From positions 38,504 to 102,503 of the forward strand of contig NZ_CALUYL010000006.1 of the NCBI RefSeq assembly GCF_944324995.1: 64,000 bases of DNA, read 5' to 3'. This stretch comes from an uncultured Mailhella sp. (GTDB lineage Bacteria > Desulfobacterota > Desulfovibrionia > Desulfovibrionales > Desulfovibrionaceae). The number at the start of each line of letters is the position of its first letter. Position 1 is the stretch's first letter. The position numbers were made by a program, and so were the translations under genes. Below, piece by piece: positions 1-10,817 of this stretch. The notes under the pieces were generated by a model that ran no database searches, had not been told where the DNA came from, and saw nothing but the letters and a program-made list of their open reading frames with translations.

Positions 1-644
1 AACACCTTTTCGCGCACGATTTCCGCAGCGAGAAAGCGCGTGGGCGCGGTGGAAAGCTGATCCTCCGGGAACTGCGAATCGCCCTCGGGCATCATGTTCA
101 CGATGATCTTCTTGAGATCGTCGAGTCCGTCCTTGGTCAGGGCCGACATGGGGAAGACTTCCGCCTTCGGGAAATATTCCTGAAGCGTCACCAGAAGCGG
201 CAGCATGCGGGACTTGTCATGGAACAGATCGACCTTGTTCACCACCACGAGCAGCGGACGCTCGTCTTCCGCCAGCGCGTCGCGCAGCGACTGGATGTCG
301 CGTTCGAGAAATTCCGGTCTGCGGATGTAGAGCTCGGAATCGAGCACCAGCATCACGGCGTGGGCGGCGGCCATGCTCTGCCACGCGGCCTGACTCATCA
401 TCTTGCTCAGATGGCCGCGCTGCTGCTGACGCGAGTGGTTCACGCCGGGGGTGTCCATGAAAATGACCTGCGCGCCCGGTTCCGACATGATGCCCACCAC
501 GCGGCTGCGCGTGGTCTGCGGCTTGGAGGTCACGATGCTGATCTTCTGACCCAGCAGAGCGTTGAGCAGCGTGGACTTTCCGGCATTGGGCGGGCCCATG
601 AGCGCCACCCAGCCGCAACGGTGTTCATTCTGTATTCTGGTCAT
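1..644 (-). CDS. era: GTPase Era, C-terminus cut off by window edge
   Basis: Era is a GTPase that binds 16S rRNA and helps mature the 30S ribosomal subunit. Reading the minus strand from an ATG at 642-644, the protein shows the P-loop GPPNAGKST (residues 17-25), the G3 motif DTPG, the G4 motif NKVD and a G5-like SALTKDG. About 214 residues are visible; the end of the GTPase domain is present but most of the C-terminal KH RNA-binding domain lies beyond base 1. The gene follows ybeY on the same strand after about 110 bases. An era-ybeY-phoH neighbourhood is common in bacteria and fits a ribosome-maturation cluster. The identification is firm; only the missing 3' end is uncertain. Confidence 0.95.
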   Translation of the reverse strand, partial: MTRIQNEHRCGWVALMGPPNAGKSTLLNALLGQKISIVTSKPQTTRSRVVGIMSEPGAQVIFMDTPGVNHSRQQQRGHLSKMMSQAAWQSMAAAHAVMLVLDSELYIRRPEFLERDIQSLRDALAEDERPLLVVVNKVDLFHDKSRMLPLLVTLQEYFPKAEVFPMSALTKDGLDDLKKIIVNMMPEGDSQFPEDQLSTAPTRFLAAEIVREKV

Positions 645-758
645 AATGTCTCCGGTATGTATGATGTATGCGGACGCCTTCCCCCTGCGGAAGAAGCGTC
701 CGTCTGATGTCGAAAAGGATTTTTCAGCTTGTACTACGCAGGGCTGAACGTCAAGAGT

Positions 759-1244
759 CTATTCCCGCGTCTCTGCCGGACGCGGACAGGATTCTTCCAG
801 ATACTCGCAGAACGCGTCCATCTCCGGGCCGTGATCGAAACCCGAAATGTGTCCCATGCCGTGCGCGAGCAGGCGTCTTGCGTGCGTTTCCGGGTCCTGA
901 CCGTAGAGCACGCATTCGCGCTCCAGCGTGTCGGCGCTGAGAAAAAGCGTGCCGAGCTCGCCCGCTTCGCCGGGAAAGCTCAAAATGTTGGTGGGGCCAA
1001 AGCAGCCGAGATTGCGGAGATTCACGGAAGCGATGTCGCCGTCGCCCGCCACGATGAGCTGCACGGGAAGCTCTTCCGGGGCAACGCTCGACCGTTCGGC
1101 CGCGCGGGGCCCGTTCATCTGCCCGGGAAGCATGCCCGCTTCGGCTGCGGCCGCGCGCATGGCGGCAAGCCACGAGAGCCATTCCCGCCGGCAGAAGCGG
1201 CACGGACGGCGCATTTCCACACTGAGACCGGTCAGAAGGCTCAT
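759..1244 (-). CDS. ybeY: Endoribonuclease YbeY
   Basis: YbeY is a zinc-dependent endoribonuclease needed for 16S rRNA 3' maturation and ribosome quality control. The 161-residue protein carries the metal site as H128-G-M-G-H132 followed by H138, the family HxxxHxxxxxH pattern. The N-terminal 45 residues are Arg/Ala-rich and poorly conserved in appearance. The start codon overlaps the stop of the upstream HD-domain gene in an ATGA arrangement (1241-1244), so translation is probably coupled. It sits between the PgpH-like gene and era, as in many genomes. Confidence 0.93.
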   Translation of the reverse strand: MSLLTGLSVEMRRPCRFCRREWLSWLAAMRAAAAEAGMLPGQMNGPRAAERSSVAPEELPVQLIVAGDGDIASVNLRNLGCFGPTNILSFPGEAGELGTLFLSADTLERECVLYGQDPETHARRLLAHGMGHISGFDHGPEMDAFCEYLEESCPRPAETRE

Positions 1245-3815
1245 GCGTCCTTCTCCGGGCTGTCCGCGCCTTCTCCGTCGCCCGCCGCAGCTTCGCCCCC
1301 CGCGGCGTTGCCGGGGGCCGATTCATCGCCGGGGGCCGGGGCGTCGCACGATGGCGCATAGCCCGCCGCCGCGCTGCCCGATGCCGCGCTGCCGGAAGTC
1401 GCGTTGCCTTCCGGGGCAGCCTTGGCGGTCGCTCCGCGGTCGCAGGGCCTGGCGCATGCCGCGGCACTGCCGCAGACGCCCTGCTCCGCCGCGCGCTCCG
1501 TCTGCGCTCCCTTCTCCCGCTTTTCCTTCGCGCGGCCGGGTTCGATCACCCATTCCGGACGCAGCTCCTCGGCTTCGTCCTTGCGGCACTCCTCGTTTTT
1601 GCGGCCGTTCTTGTGGGGATCGGGCTTTTCCTCGGGGTAGGCGATGCGCTGATGAAAAAGGCCCGTGATGCCGCGCACGAAGCTGTCGATGAGCTTGTTC
1701 AGGTCGCGGAAGGTCAGGTCGGATTCATCGAGCTGCCCTTCGGCGTACACGCCCTTCACTATCTTGGTGACGTGGGCCCGGATGCGGGCGGGCGTGGGAT
1801 CGACCAGCGTGCGGCTCGACGCCTCCACGGAGTCGGCCAGCATGACGATGGCGGCTTCCTTGCTCTGCGGGCGCGGGCCGGGATAGGAATAGTCCTGAAG
1901 GCGCGGATTTTCGCCCATCTGCTGGGCCTTGTTGTAAAAATACATGGCTCCGCGCGTGCCGTGATGCTGCACGATGATGTCGGTGATCTCGCGGCCGAGG
2001 TGATATTCCTCCGCGAGTTCCGCGCCCTGCTTGACGTGGGAGAAGAGGATGAGCGCGCTCATGGCGGGCGAAAGCTTGTCGTGCGGATTGGGGCCGCCGA
2101 ACTGATTTTCCACGAAATATTCGGGGCGGGAAATCTTGCCGATGTCGTGATAGAGCGCGCCCACCTTGCACAGCAGGCTGTTGGCTCCGATGGCCGCGGC
2201 TCCGGCCTCCACGAGATTGGAGACCACCAGCGAGTGATGATACGTGCCGGGCACCGTCATCATGAGCTCCTGAAGCAGCGGATGTTCCAGATTCATGAGC
2301 TCCATCATGCGGAAGCGGGTGGTGTAGCCCATGAGCATTTCCAGCACGGGGCTGAGAGCGAAGAGCAGAAACAGCGAGCCCACGGCGTTGCACGTGAGCG
2401 CGAGCAGCAGGAAGGGAAGCTGCGCCCATTCCAGATGGATGAACAGCGCCGCGCCGACGCCGGTCATGAGCATCCAGATGAGCAGCGGAACGCTGCCCCA
2501 GACCACGTCCTGCCTGTTCTGCGCCCGCAGCACAAGCCAGGTGTTGGTCATGGACGACATGAAATAGAAGAAGAACAGCGCGATTTCGCCGCGAAAAATG
2601 ACCGTGGCGAAGAACGAGAGCACGAGCCCCACGGTGCAGTAGCGGCGCGCGGCGAAAATGAGCGCGGCCATGCCCGTGCCGCCCGCCACCGGGAAGGCGA
2701 AGGCCAGCACGTGCGCCGTGGAGGCCGAAGCCGCCTCCACCAGAACGTACATGGTACACCACGCCGTGCCGCCGAAAAACACGAGCAGCAGCGCAATAAG
2801 GTTCTGATCCTTGGTGCGCAGCACCGTGCCCTTGTTGCCGCTCGGCGTGATGAACAGGCCGAGCAGCAGGAAAAGTCCCAGCACCACGCAGCCGCCGAAC
2901 ACGTGCCAGTCCACCACGCCGGGAGTGGCGCGGAAGAGCGCCTGCAGCTTTATCTGCTGTTCGTGGGTCACCATGTCGCCGGCGCGCACCAGCACTTCGC
3001 CGGGCTGCACCTTGTAGAACACGGGCTCCACGGCGGCGAGCATTTCCTCGTTGCGCTGACTGGTCACTTCCTGATTCACGGCGAGCGAAGGCACCACCAT
3101 GAGCGGCATGACTTCCTGAAGCACGACCTTGGCCCGGGAACTGAGCTTGTCCTCGGCGCGCAGTTTGCGCCCCAGCGCCACCTGGAACGAACGCAGATCC
3201 TTGAGGCCGCCGGCCTGCGTGCGCAGCACTTCCGTGCCGCTGTCCAGATCGCGCACGATGACGGCGTTGTCGGTGTTGGCTATCTGACGCATGTCGGCGA
3301 TGACGCCGTTGGACAGCGTGGACTCCATCCACGGAATGAGCGTGCCCAGAAGATATTCCTGCACGTAGGAGGCCGTCAGCTGCCGGAAGGCGGAAGCCGA
3401 AACGTCGGAGAGATGCCGTTCGTTGAAGGCGCGGCGCACGTTTTCCAGACCGGCGTTGTCCAGTCCGCGCTTGTTGATTTCGTCGATGAGTCCGAGACTT
3501 TCCTCCCGGAAGCTCTCGATGGCCTTCTTGTCGATGTCGAAGACCATGGGCTGGAGCGCCAGCGCCCGATCGCGGCGCAGCTGCGTGGCCTGCGGATCCT
3601 CCACGAGCAGATCCCTGTCGGAAACCACGTCGTGCGCGGCGATCTCTCCGGCGGGATACACCACGCGGGCCGTTCTGCCGGGCTGGATGGCGCACAAAAG
3701 AGAAATGAACACCAGCGCCGCCGCCAGGGACAAAAGTCCCCAGTCGTGGTGATGGTGCATGAACATGGAACGGGAATGTCCCCAGAGCTGGGAAACGCTT
3801 ACCGGAGAAATCTTC

Positions 3816-3829
<14 letters not shown>
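1241..3829 (-). CDS. PgpH/YqfF-type 7TM-HD domain hydrolase with Ala-rich tail
   Basis: Proteins of this family are membrane-bound HD phosphohydrolases; the characterised member PgpH degrades cyclic di-AMP. The 862-residue product has a first membrane segment near residues 29-47, a large extracytoplasmic domain to about residue 310, a cluster of about seven membrane segments to about residue 500, then a cytoplasmic HD domain with YHHS and YHDIGK motifs. The last 100 residues are low-complexity (Ala, Gly, Ser, Pro, Asp) and look disordered. The gene begins inside the end of phoH (14-base overlap) and its stop overlaps the ybeY start, so phoH-pgpH-ybeY is one transcription unit. Substrate specificity is inferred from the family only. 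Confidence 0.88.
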
Positions 3830-4826
<997 letters not shown>

Positions 4827-5201
4827 ATCCTGTTTTTCCGTTGCGCCGCGGGCCGCGCCCCCGGCATGGTTTTCTTCCTTACGCCAAAACAGGCAAAGAG
4901 TCCACAGCCGCCGAAATCTCCCTCGAACCCGTCAGTTTTCCTTGCGTTCCCCGGCCGGCACGCGTCTTTTTTCCCGCCCGGACGACGTTATTTTTTTGTT
5001 CCGCCGCCCGAGCCGATCCGACACAAAAGAGACTTCGTTGTCACATTCATGCAACAAAGAGTCCCGCGGGCGCTTTTTCCCGAACCGTCGCGCCGGAACG
5101 ACTGTTTAAAGCGCCGAAAAAATTTTTCCCCTCTTGTTTTGAAAATAACGGCGATTTTATAACTAACCCTTTGAACTGACGACTTTTAACGCTTATCCGG
5201 T

Positions 5202-5214
5202 AATAACTGTTATT
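5202..5214. promoter_or_regulatory. 13-bp palindrome AATAAC-T-GTTATT
   Basis: A perfect inverted repeat with 6-bp arms lies just upstream of the predicted -35 box of the nitronate monooxygenase gene. The position fits an operator. The regulator is unknown, and AT-rich palindromes of this length do occur by chance. Confidence 0.35.
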
Positions 5215-5226
5215 TTTCTTCCCCCC

Positions 5227-5255
5227 TTGTCATAAAAGAAAACGGGTTTTACTAT
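5227..5255 (+). promoter_or_regulatory. Predicted sigma-70-type promoter
   Basis: TTGTCA (5227-5232) and TACTAT (5250-5255) are separated by 17 bases, about 85 bases before the start codon of the nitronate monooxygenase gene. The match is 5/6 and 4/6 to the usual -35 and -10 hexamers. Confidence 0.5.
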
Positions 5256-5339
5256 AGCGCCGCTCTCCAGGAAGAGCCCTTTATTATAACGAACGAACAG
5301 TTCCGTCTCCTTCGTCGGAGACCGGAGGTAAGGTTTTTC

Positions 5340-6458
5340 ATGTCTTTCCCCGCGTTGAAAATCGGTGATCTGGTCGCCCGCACGCCCATCGTTCAGGGCG
5401 GCATGGGCGTCGGCATATCTCTTTCCAAACTGGCGTCCGCCGTGGCCAACGAAGGCGGCATCGGCGTCATCGCCGGAGCCATGGTCGGCATGCGCGAGCC
5501 CGACGTGGCTTCCAATCCCGTGGAAGCCAACGTCCGCGCCCTGCGCCGCGAAATCGAAAAGGCCCGCGCCGCCACCAGGGGCATCATCGGCGTGAACATC
5601 ATGGTCGCGCTCACCACCTTTGCCGAAATGGTGCGCACCGCCGTCGAAGCGCGCGCCGACGTCATTTTCTCCGGCGCCGGCCTGCCCATGGATCTGCCGA
5701 AAATCTTTCTCGACGCCTGCGCCCAGAAAAAGGAAGAATTCCGCACCAAGCTCGTGCCCATCGTGTCTTCCGGCCGCGCCGCCACGCTCATCGCCAAAAA
5801 GTGGATGCACAAAACCGGCCTCGTTCCCGACGCCTTCGTGCTCGAAGGCCCCAAGGCCGGCGGTCATCTCGGCTTTTCCGAAGAACACATCTTCGACGAG
5901 GCATTCTCCCTCGAACATCTGGTCTCCGGCGTGGTCGACGCCGCCAAGGCTCTGGAAGACAAGGCCGGACGCGCCATTCCCGTGATTGCGGGCGGCGGCG
6001 TGTTCAGCGGCGCGGACATCGCAAAAATGCTCTCGCTCGGCGCCTCCGGCGTGCAGATGGCCACCCGCTTCGTGGCCACGGACGAATGCGACGCGGACAT
6101 CCGCTTCAAGCAGGCCTACGTGGACGCAAAAGAAGAAGACGTGACCATCATTCACAGCCCGGTGGGCATGCCCGGCCGCGCCCTGAACAATTCCTTCATC
6201 GAGGCCGCGCGCGAAGGCAAGCGAAAGCCCTTCAAGTGCGTATTCCACTGCATCAAGACCTGCGATCCGAGCACCACGCCCTACTGCATTTCCTCGGCGC
6301 TCATCAACGCCATGAAGGGCAATCTCGACAAGGGCTTCGTGTTCTGCGGAGCCAACGTGGCCCGCGTGAAGAGCATCGTTTCCGTTCACGAACTCATGGA
6401 AACCCTGCGCAGGGAATACGATGAATGCCTTGCCCAAAAGGAATCCGCCGCCGGATGA
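5340..6458 (+). CDS. Nitronate monooxygenase / FabK-like FMN flavoprotein
   Basis: This 372-residue protein belongs to the FMN-dependent TIM-barrel family that includes nitronate monooxygenases (2-nitropropane dioxygenases) and the enoyl-ACP reductase FabK. Visible family signatures are the N-terminal IVQGGMGVGIS, the FMN-phosphate region AGGHLGF, VIAGGGVFSGADIAKML and the GVQMATRF strand. The C-terminal third is Cys-rich (FHCIKTCD, TPYCIS), which is seen in a subgroup of uncertain substrate. The start is preceded by GGAGGTAAGG. It is monocistronic, with a strong terminator 65 bases after the stop. From sequence alone I cannot choose between nitronate oxidation and a lipid-related role. Confidence 0.85.
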   Translation: MSFPALKIGDLVARTPIVQGGMGVGISLSKLASAVANEGGIGVIAGAMVGMREPDVASNPVEANVRALRREIEKARAATRGIIGVNIMVALTTFAEMVRTAVEARADVIFSGAGLPMDLPKIFLDACAQKKEEFRTKLVPIVSSGRAATLIAKKWMHKTGLVPDAFVLEGPKAGGHLGFSEEHIFDEAFSLEHLVSGVVDAAKALEDKAGRAIPVIAGGGVFSGADIAKMLSLGASGVQMATRFVATDECDADIRFKQAYVDAKEEDVTIIHSPVGMPGRALNNSFIEAAREGKRKPFKCVFHCIKTCDPSTTPYCISSALINAMKGNLDKGFVFCGANVARVKSIVSVHELMETLRREYDECLAQKESAAG

Positions 6459-6522
6459 TTCCGCATTTCCGGCGTTCCGCCGCGCGTTCCCAAAACGACG
6501 GCGGAACGCTCCTCCTGAGCAG

Positions 6523-6549
6523 AAAACGCCGCCTCAGAGACGGCGTTTT
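6523..6549 (+). terminator. Intrinsic terminator after nitronate monooxygenase gene
   Basis: A 9-bp perfect stem AAAACGCCG/CGGCGTTTT with a 9-base loop, followed by a T-rich stretch. It ends the upstream plus-strand gene. Confidence 0.8.
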
Positions 6550-6702
6550 CCTTTTAAACGGCAAAACTTCCGCAATTCTCCACGCCCTGACAGAATCAGG
6601 CAATTAATCGAAAGAATAGTATCTATCCTGACCGTTTCATGAACGTTATCGTCAGTGAAACAACGCGGGCGACCGCCCCCGTCGCCGACGCACGGAGGAA
6701 TC

Positions 6703-7383
6703 ATGAACCGGCGAGACTTTCTCAAACGCTCTCTCATGGCCACGGCTGCCGGAGGTCTGCTTCTCTCCGGCGCGGCGTCTTCCCTTTCCGAAGCGCGCGG
6801 CGCAGAACCCGACAAGGAGAAAAAGATGAAGATTCTCGTTCTCACCGGCAGCCCGAGGGAACACGGCAATTCCAACACGCTGGCCGATCACTTCATCAAA
6901 GGCGCGCAGGAAGCCGGGCACGACGTGTTCCGCTTCGACGCCGCGCAGAAAAGCGTCCATCCCTGCATCGCCTGCAACAGCTGCGGCATGGACGGCCCCT
7001 GCGTATTCGATGACGACGACTTCAGTCTCGTGCGCGAGCACATCGTTTCCGCCGATCTCGTGGCCTTCGTCACGCCCATGTACTACTTCGGCATATCCGC
7101 CCAGCTCAAGGCCGTCATCGACCGCTTCTACGCCATAAACGGCTCCATCCACAGGCCGAAGCAGGCCGTGCTCCTCATGACCTACGCCAACAACTCAAGG
7201 CGCGACGAAAGCCCCATGCTCACGCACTACGAAGTGCTGCTGGACTACCTCGGCTGGACCGACGCCGGACGCGTCGTCGCTCCCGGAGTGTGGACCGAAG
7301 GCTCCATACGCAACACGCCCTTCCCCGAAGAAGCCTACCGCCTCGGCAAAGGACTGCGCCTTCAGAAAGAGAGCGCGCTATGA
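6703..7383 (+). CDS. Tat-exported NADPH-dependent FMN reductase / flavodoxin-fold protein
   Basis: The 226-residue protein starts with a twin-arginine signal (MNRRDFLKRS) and then a flavodoxin-like FMN-reductase domain: ILVLTGSPREHGNSNTLAD is the phosphate-binding loop of the NADPH-dependent FMN reductase/iron-sulfur flavoprotein group. A Cys pair region (CIACNSCGMDGPC) resembles the compact cysteine motif of iron-sulfur flavoproteins, so an Fe-S cluster or redox cysteines are possible. The start at 6703 is chosen because of the GGAGG ribosome site and the Tat motif. The stop overlaps the next gene (ATGA). Tat export suggests it folds with FMN in the cytoplasm and acts in the periplasm. Confidence 0.82.
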   Translation: MNRRDFLKRSLMATAAGGLLLSGAASSLSEARGAEPDKEKKMKILVLTGSPREHGNSNTLADHFIKGAQEAGHDVFRFDAAQKSVHPCIACNSCGMDGPCVFDDDDFSLVREHIVSADLVAFVTPMYYFGISAQLKAVIDRFYAINGSIHRPKQAVLLMTYANNSRRDESPMLTHYEVLLDYLGWTDAGRVVAPGVWTEGSIRNTPFPEEAYRLGKGLRLQKESAL

Positions 7384-8507
7384 AACGACGCGCCTTTCTC
7401 GGCATGATGGCGGGAGCCGCCGTTGCGGCGGGCGCAGGCGGCGTGTTCGCCTTTCTGCGTCAGGAACAGTTCGGAGCCCTGCCCGAAGGCGAAGACATGC
7501 GCCGCATTCTGCGCTCGCCGCACTATGCCGACGGAGCGTTCCACAATCTCATTGAGCGCCCCGTGCTCAGCGACAACAGCACCTTTGCGGGCGCGCTGCT
7601 CCGCTCTCTCGTGGAAGAGCGCCCCAATCCCGCGCCTCCTGCGCCGGTTCCCTCCAAAAAGCCCGACCTTCTCTCGCGAGACCGCTCCGAAAACTTCGTG
7701 GTCTGGCTCGGGCATTCCAGCTTTTTCCTCCAGATGGGCGGCAAACGCCTGCTCATCGATCCGGTGTTCAGCGATCACGCCGCGCCGGTCTCGTTCAGCA
7801 CTCGGGCCTTTGCCGGAAGCACGCCTTGCACGGCGCAAGACATGCCCGACATCGACGCCCTGCTCATCTCCCACGATCACTGGGATCACCTGGACTACCC
7901 CACGGTCACGGCGCTGAAAACGCGCGTCGGTCTTGTCGCGTGCGGACTCGGCACGGGCGCGCATTTTCGGCGCTGGGGCTTTGAGCGCGAGCGCATCTGC
8001 GAGGCCGACTGGGGCGACGACATCGACCTGAACGGCGTTCGCATCCGCTTCGTCACGGCCAGCCACTATTCCGGCCGCACCCTCACGCAGAACAAGACCC
8101 TGTGGACCGGCTTCATGCTGGAAGCACCGGGCTGCCGCGTCTTCTTCAGCGGCGACAGCGGCTACGGCCCCCACTTCGCCGACATCGGAAAAAAGCTCGG
8201 CGCGCCGGATCTCGCGCTGCTCGACTGCGGACAGTACAACGAGCGCTGGAAGTACATCCACATGACGCCGGAAGAGGCCGTGCAGGCAGCGCAGGATCTG
8301 GGCGCAAAGGCGCTGCTGCCCGCGCACATCGGCAAGTTCGCCCTGGCCTATCACCCCTGGGACGAACCGTTCCGCCGCGTGACGACCGCCTCGCAGGGAA
8401 AGGCGTTCCGTCTGGTCACGCCGATCATCGGCGACGTCGTGTCCCTGGCGCGACCTCTGCCGGAATTTCCCCGCTGGTGGGAAGCGCTGGCCGCCCGGCA
8501 GGCCTAG
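7380..8507 (+). CDS. Tat-exported metallo-beta-lactamase-fold hydrolase (UlaG/RomA-like)
   Basis: This 375-residue protein has an N-terminal twin-arginine-like signal (MKRRAFLGMM) and a metallo-beta-lactamase fold with the metal motif H165-D-H167-W-D169-H170, later FSGDSGYGPHF and PAHIGKFALAYHPW. It resembles the UlaG/RomA/NAPE-PLD-like branch, which hydrolyses lactones, phosphodiesters or amides; the substrate here is unknown. The start overlaps the stop of the FMN-reductase gene, so the two are translationally coupled and probably work together in the cell envelope. Confidence 0.82.
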   Translation: MKRRAFLGMMAGAAVAAGAGGVFAFLRQEQFGALPEGEDMRRILRSPHYADGAFHNLIERPVLSDNSTFAGALLRSLVEERPNPAPPAPVPSKKPDLLSRDRSENFVVWLGHSSFFLQMGGKRLLIDPVFSDHAAPVSFSTRAFAGSTPCTAQDMPDIDALLISHDHWDHLDYPTVTALKTRVGLVACGLGTGAHFRRWGFERERICEADWGDDIDLNGVRIRFVTASHYSGRTLTQNKTLWTGFMLEAPGCRVFFSGDSGYGPHFADIGKKLGAPDLALLDCGQYNERWKYIHMTPEEAVQAAQDLGAKALLPAHIGKFALAYHPWDEPFRRVTTASQGKAFRLVTPIIGDVVSLARPLPEFPRWWEALAARQA

Positions 8508-8737
8508 CGGAGCGCTGCGAAGGCGCGGGGCGCTGCGGAAAAATTACGCCGGGCTCAGGCGCGGTGCGGACGCCGACGCGGATCCCCTCTCCCGCCGGAA
8601 AAGGGCCGCCGAAGTCAGGAGGCTATCTTGCCGTCGCAACGAGGCGCGCCCGCCGAAAGAGCTCCGGCAAAGCACAGTCTGCATCGAGCGCGCCGGGCCG
8701 GAAAACATTTTCTTTTACTCTGGCGGAGGTCATGCCC

Positions 8738-9655
8738 ATGTCGGAACAGCTGCAACGGATCAGGCAACTGCAGGAATCGCTGAAGGAAAACATGCTCCGC
8801 TATCTGGAGTCTCCCCAAAATTTTGCCACGGCCGTGGAGGGCTTTCACCTCGTCCGCCGCGAAGACGGCGGCGCGCCGGAACAGTGCTTTGAAAAGCCCC
8901 TCGTCGGACTCGTGGTGCAGGGCACGAAGCATTCGATCATGGCCGGGCAGGAATACGTCTATACGGAGAACCAGACCGTCGTGGCGGGCGTGGACATGCC
9001 CATTGCGTCCTACGTGGTCAATCCCACGCACGACCATCCGTTTCTCTTCGCCTACCTCTATCTGAACAAAAAAATGCTCTCCTCCCTGGCCCTGGAAATG
9101 AAGGACGCACTGCCCGAAAGCGACGAAGAAAGCGTCGGCGTTTCCGTGGCCGATGCCGACCTCGACATCATGGAAATGTTTCTTCGGATTATCGAGCTTC
9201 TGGAAAAGCCCGAACAAATTCCCGTCCGCGCGCCCATGATGCTGCGCGAACTGCACTATCTTCTGCTCATCAGTCCGCACGGCCCGCTGCTGCGCCGTCT
9301 GAACACGCCGGGCACGCAGAATCATCAGGTCATGCAGGCCATCAGCTGGATACGGGAAAACTACAAAAATCCGCTGAAGGTGGAATCGCTGGCCAGGCAG
9401 GTGAACATGTCCGCATCCAATCTGCACCGTCACTTCAAGCTGCTCACGGGGCTGAGTCCGCTGCAATATCAGAAGCAGCTTCGCCTGTACGAGGCCCAGC
9501 GCCTCATGCTGATGGAGCACGAACGCGCTTCCAGCGCGGCCCTCAGCGTGGGCTACGAAAGCGTGACGCAGTTCAACAGAGAATACAAACGGGTGTTCGG
9601 CGAGCCGCCGCTGCGCGACATGAATCGCCGCAGGACCATGTCCGGCCTCTCCTGA
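8738..9655 (+). CDS. AraC-family regulator with N-terminal AraC_N cupin domain
   Basis: The 305-residue protein has an N-terminal effector-binding cupin-like domain (about residues 20-180, including GLVVQGTKHSIMAG) and a C-terminal pair of helix-turn-helix motifs (about 205-300, with VNMSASNLHRHFKLLTGLSPLQYQK and SVGYESVTQFNREYKRVFG). This architecture matches the YqhC-type branch, which in enterics controls an alcohol dehydrogenase and an aldo-keto reductase in response to aldehydes. Here those partner types lie within 5 kb on the minus strand, so control of the surrounding island is a reasonable inference. ATG 8738 is preferred over ATG 8732 because GGAGG at 8725-8729 is then 8 bases away. 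Confidence 0.88.
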   Translation: MSEQLQRIRQLQESLKENMLRYLESPQNFATAVEGFHLVRREDGGAPEQCFEKPLVGLVVQGTKHSIMAGQEYVYTENQTVVAGVDMPIASYVVNPTHDHPFLFAYLYLNKKMLSSLALEMKDALPESDEESVGVSVADADLDIMEMFLRIIELLEKPEQIPVRAPMMLRELHYLLLISPHGPLLRRLNTPGTQNHQVMQAISWIRENYKNPLKVESLARQVNMSASNLHRHFKLLTGLSPLQYQKQLRLYEAQRLMLMEHERASSAALSVGYESVTQFNREYKRVFGEPPLRDMNRRRTMSGLS

Positions 9656-10053
9656 CGAAGGCGCGGCCACGCAGATCGCGTCGGAACCTCAAGCCCCGAC
9701 GCCAAAACGACGCGCCCGCCGCGCCGACGACAAAAGCCGCGAGGGCAAGCGGCGCTCGTGATCCAAGGAAGCGTCCGAAATAAAGAACTTGCGCCTGCTA
9801 AGAGACCGCCCTGCGGAAAAAGCGAAGCCCGAAGCAAAAACACGCAACGAACGACGCGCAAAACAAAAGCTCAAACGCTGTTCCTGCAAGCGGGACGATA
9901 CTCAAGGCAAAAGCGCCTCCCCGCGACAAGTCGCGAATTACGAAATCGAAGACTTCTCCCTACCACCACGACAAAGGGCGGCCCTGAAAGCCGCCCTTTC
10001 CGTCTGCGCAGTGCTACGCTCTCCGCTCCCCCACAGAACCGGAGAGCCCGCGT
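9656..10053. other. Intergenic region between araC-type and flavodoxin-like genes
   Basis: This is a 398-base convergent gap. Apart from a bidirectional hairpin at 9973-9999 I see no gene, repeat or clear regulatory site. Confidence 0.5.
9973..9999 (-). terminator. Bidirectional hairpin terminator
   Basis: A perfect 10-bp stem AAAGGGCGGC/GCCGCCCTTT with a 7-base loop lies between convergent genes. The U-rich end of the stem is available in both directions, but there is no long T-run. It probably serves the minus-strand flavodoxin-like gene. Confidence 0.6.
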
Positions 10054-10698
10054 TTATCCGGCCGTCTTGAAGCCCAGACCGTTCAGCCATTCGTTCACGT
10101 CGTCGGCCGCGCCGGACACGCGGGAGCCGCGCACCTCGAAGCCCTCAAGCATGCGGGCCTGCGGGCACAGCGTTTTGAGATCTCTCTCGCTGCGTCCGAA
10201 GCGGCTGCCCTCGTGGGTGCAGAACGGAATGACGGTCCGATTGCCGAGATCGTACTTTTCAAGCAGCGTGAAGAACGGCATGGGCAGCGTGCCCCACCAG
10301 TTCGGATAGCCGATGAACACCGTGTCGTAGCCGTCCAGCGAAGGCAGTTCCGTGGCAATGGCCGGACGGGCGTTCGCCTCCTGCTCCTTCTTCGCCTCGT
10401 CCACCACGGTATCATAGTCTTCGGAATAGGGCTTCACGGTTTTCAGTTCCACCATGTCGCCGCCCACGTGCTCGTGAATGAATCCCGCAAGACGACGCGT
10501 GTTGCCGCTATGAGAAAAATACACGATCAGCACCTTGCCTCCCGCTTCCGCGGCCAGGGCCCGCGTGGAAAACAGCGCGGGCGCGGCCAGCGCAGCGGCC
10601 CCCAGCGCAAGAGTCTTCAGAAAAACGCGTCTCGATGCGACGCCGACCTCAAGAGAACACATGTCTGCCGACACGCGGCGATCATCAGAGTTGCTCAC
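10054..10698 (-). CDS. Tat-exported flavodoxin-family protein
   Basis: The 214-residue protein has a Tat signal (ASRRVFLKTLALGAAAL, near residues 21-37) and a flavodoxin fold: KVLIVYFSHSGNTRRLAGFI is the FMN-phosphate loop, followed by IGYPNWWGTLPMPFFTLLE and VIPFCTHEGSRFGRS, typical of the long periplasmic Flavodoxin_4-type proteins. The start codon is GTG at 10696-10698, supported by AGGAG 7 bases upstream. It is one of four exported flavodoxin-like proteins in this island. Redox partner and substrate are unknown; a role in quinone or electrophile reduction is inferred from context. Confidence 0.85.
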   Translation of the reverse strand: MSNSDDRRVSADMCSLEVGVASRRVFLKTLALGAAALAAPALFSTRALAAEAGGKVLIVYFSHSGNTRRLAGFIHEHVGGDMVELKTVKPYSEDYDTVVDEAKKEQEANARPAIATELPSLDGYDTVFIGYPNWWGTLPMPFFTLLEKYDLGNRTVIPFCTHEGSRFGRSERDLKTLCPQARMLEGFEVRGSRVSGAADDVNEWLNGLGFKTAG

Positions 10699-10817
10699 AA
10701 TCGTCTCCTGTTCATGACGCCGGGCTCTCGCCCGGCGGAAAAAATGTGCAGACCAAGACCACCCCGCTCAACTGCGGGATCCTCAGTCAGGCGAAAAACG
10801 CCTTTTGTCGGAAAAAG

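Larger units (their letters stand above)
4827..5339. other. Divergent intergenic region, phoH / nitronate monooxygenase
   Basis: This 513-base gap separates the minus-strand phoH unit from the plus-strand flavoprotein gene. Its right half is AT-rich and holds a plausible plus-strand promoter and a 13-bp palindrome (listed separately). I see no convincing small gene or structured RNA in it. Confidence 0.5.

Noticed and set aside
219..707. Long plus-strand open frame opposite era
   Set aside because: It is the shadow of the era coding strand; the minus strand has clear GTPase motifs.
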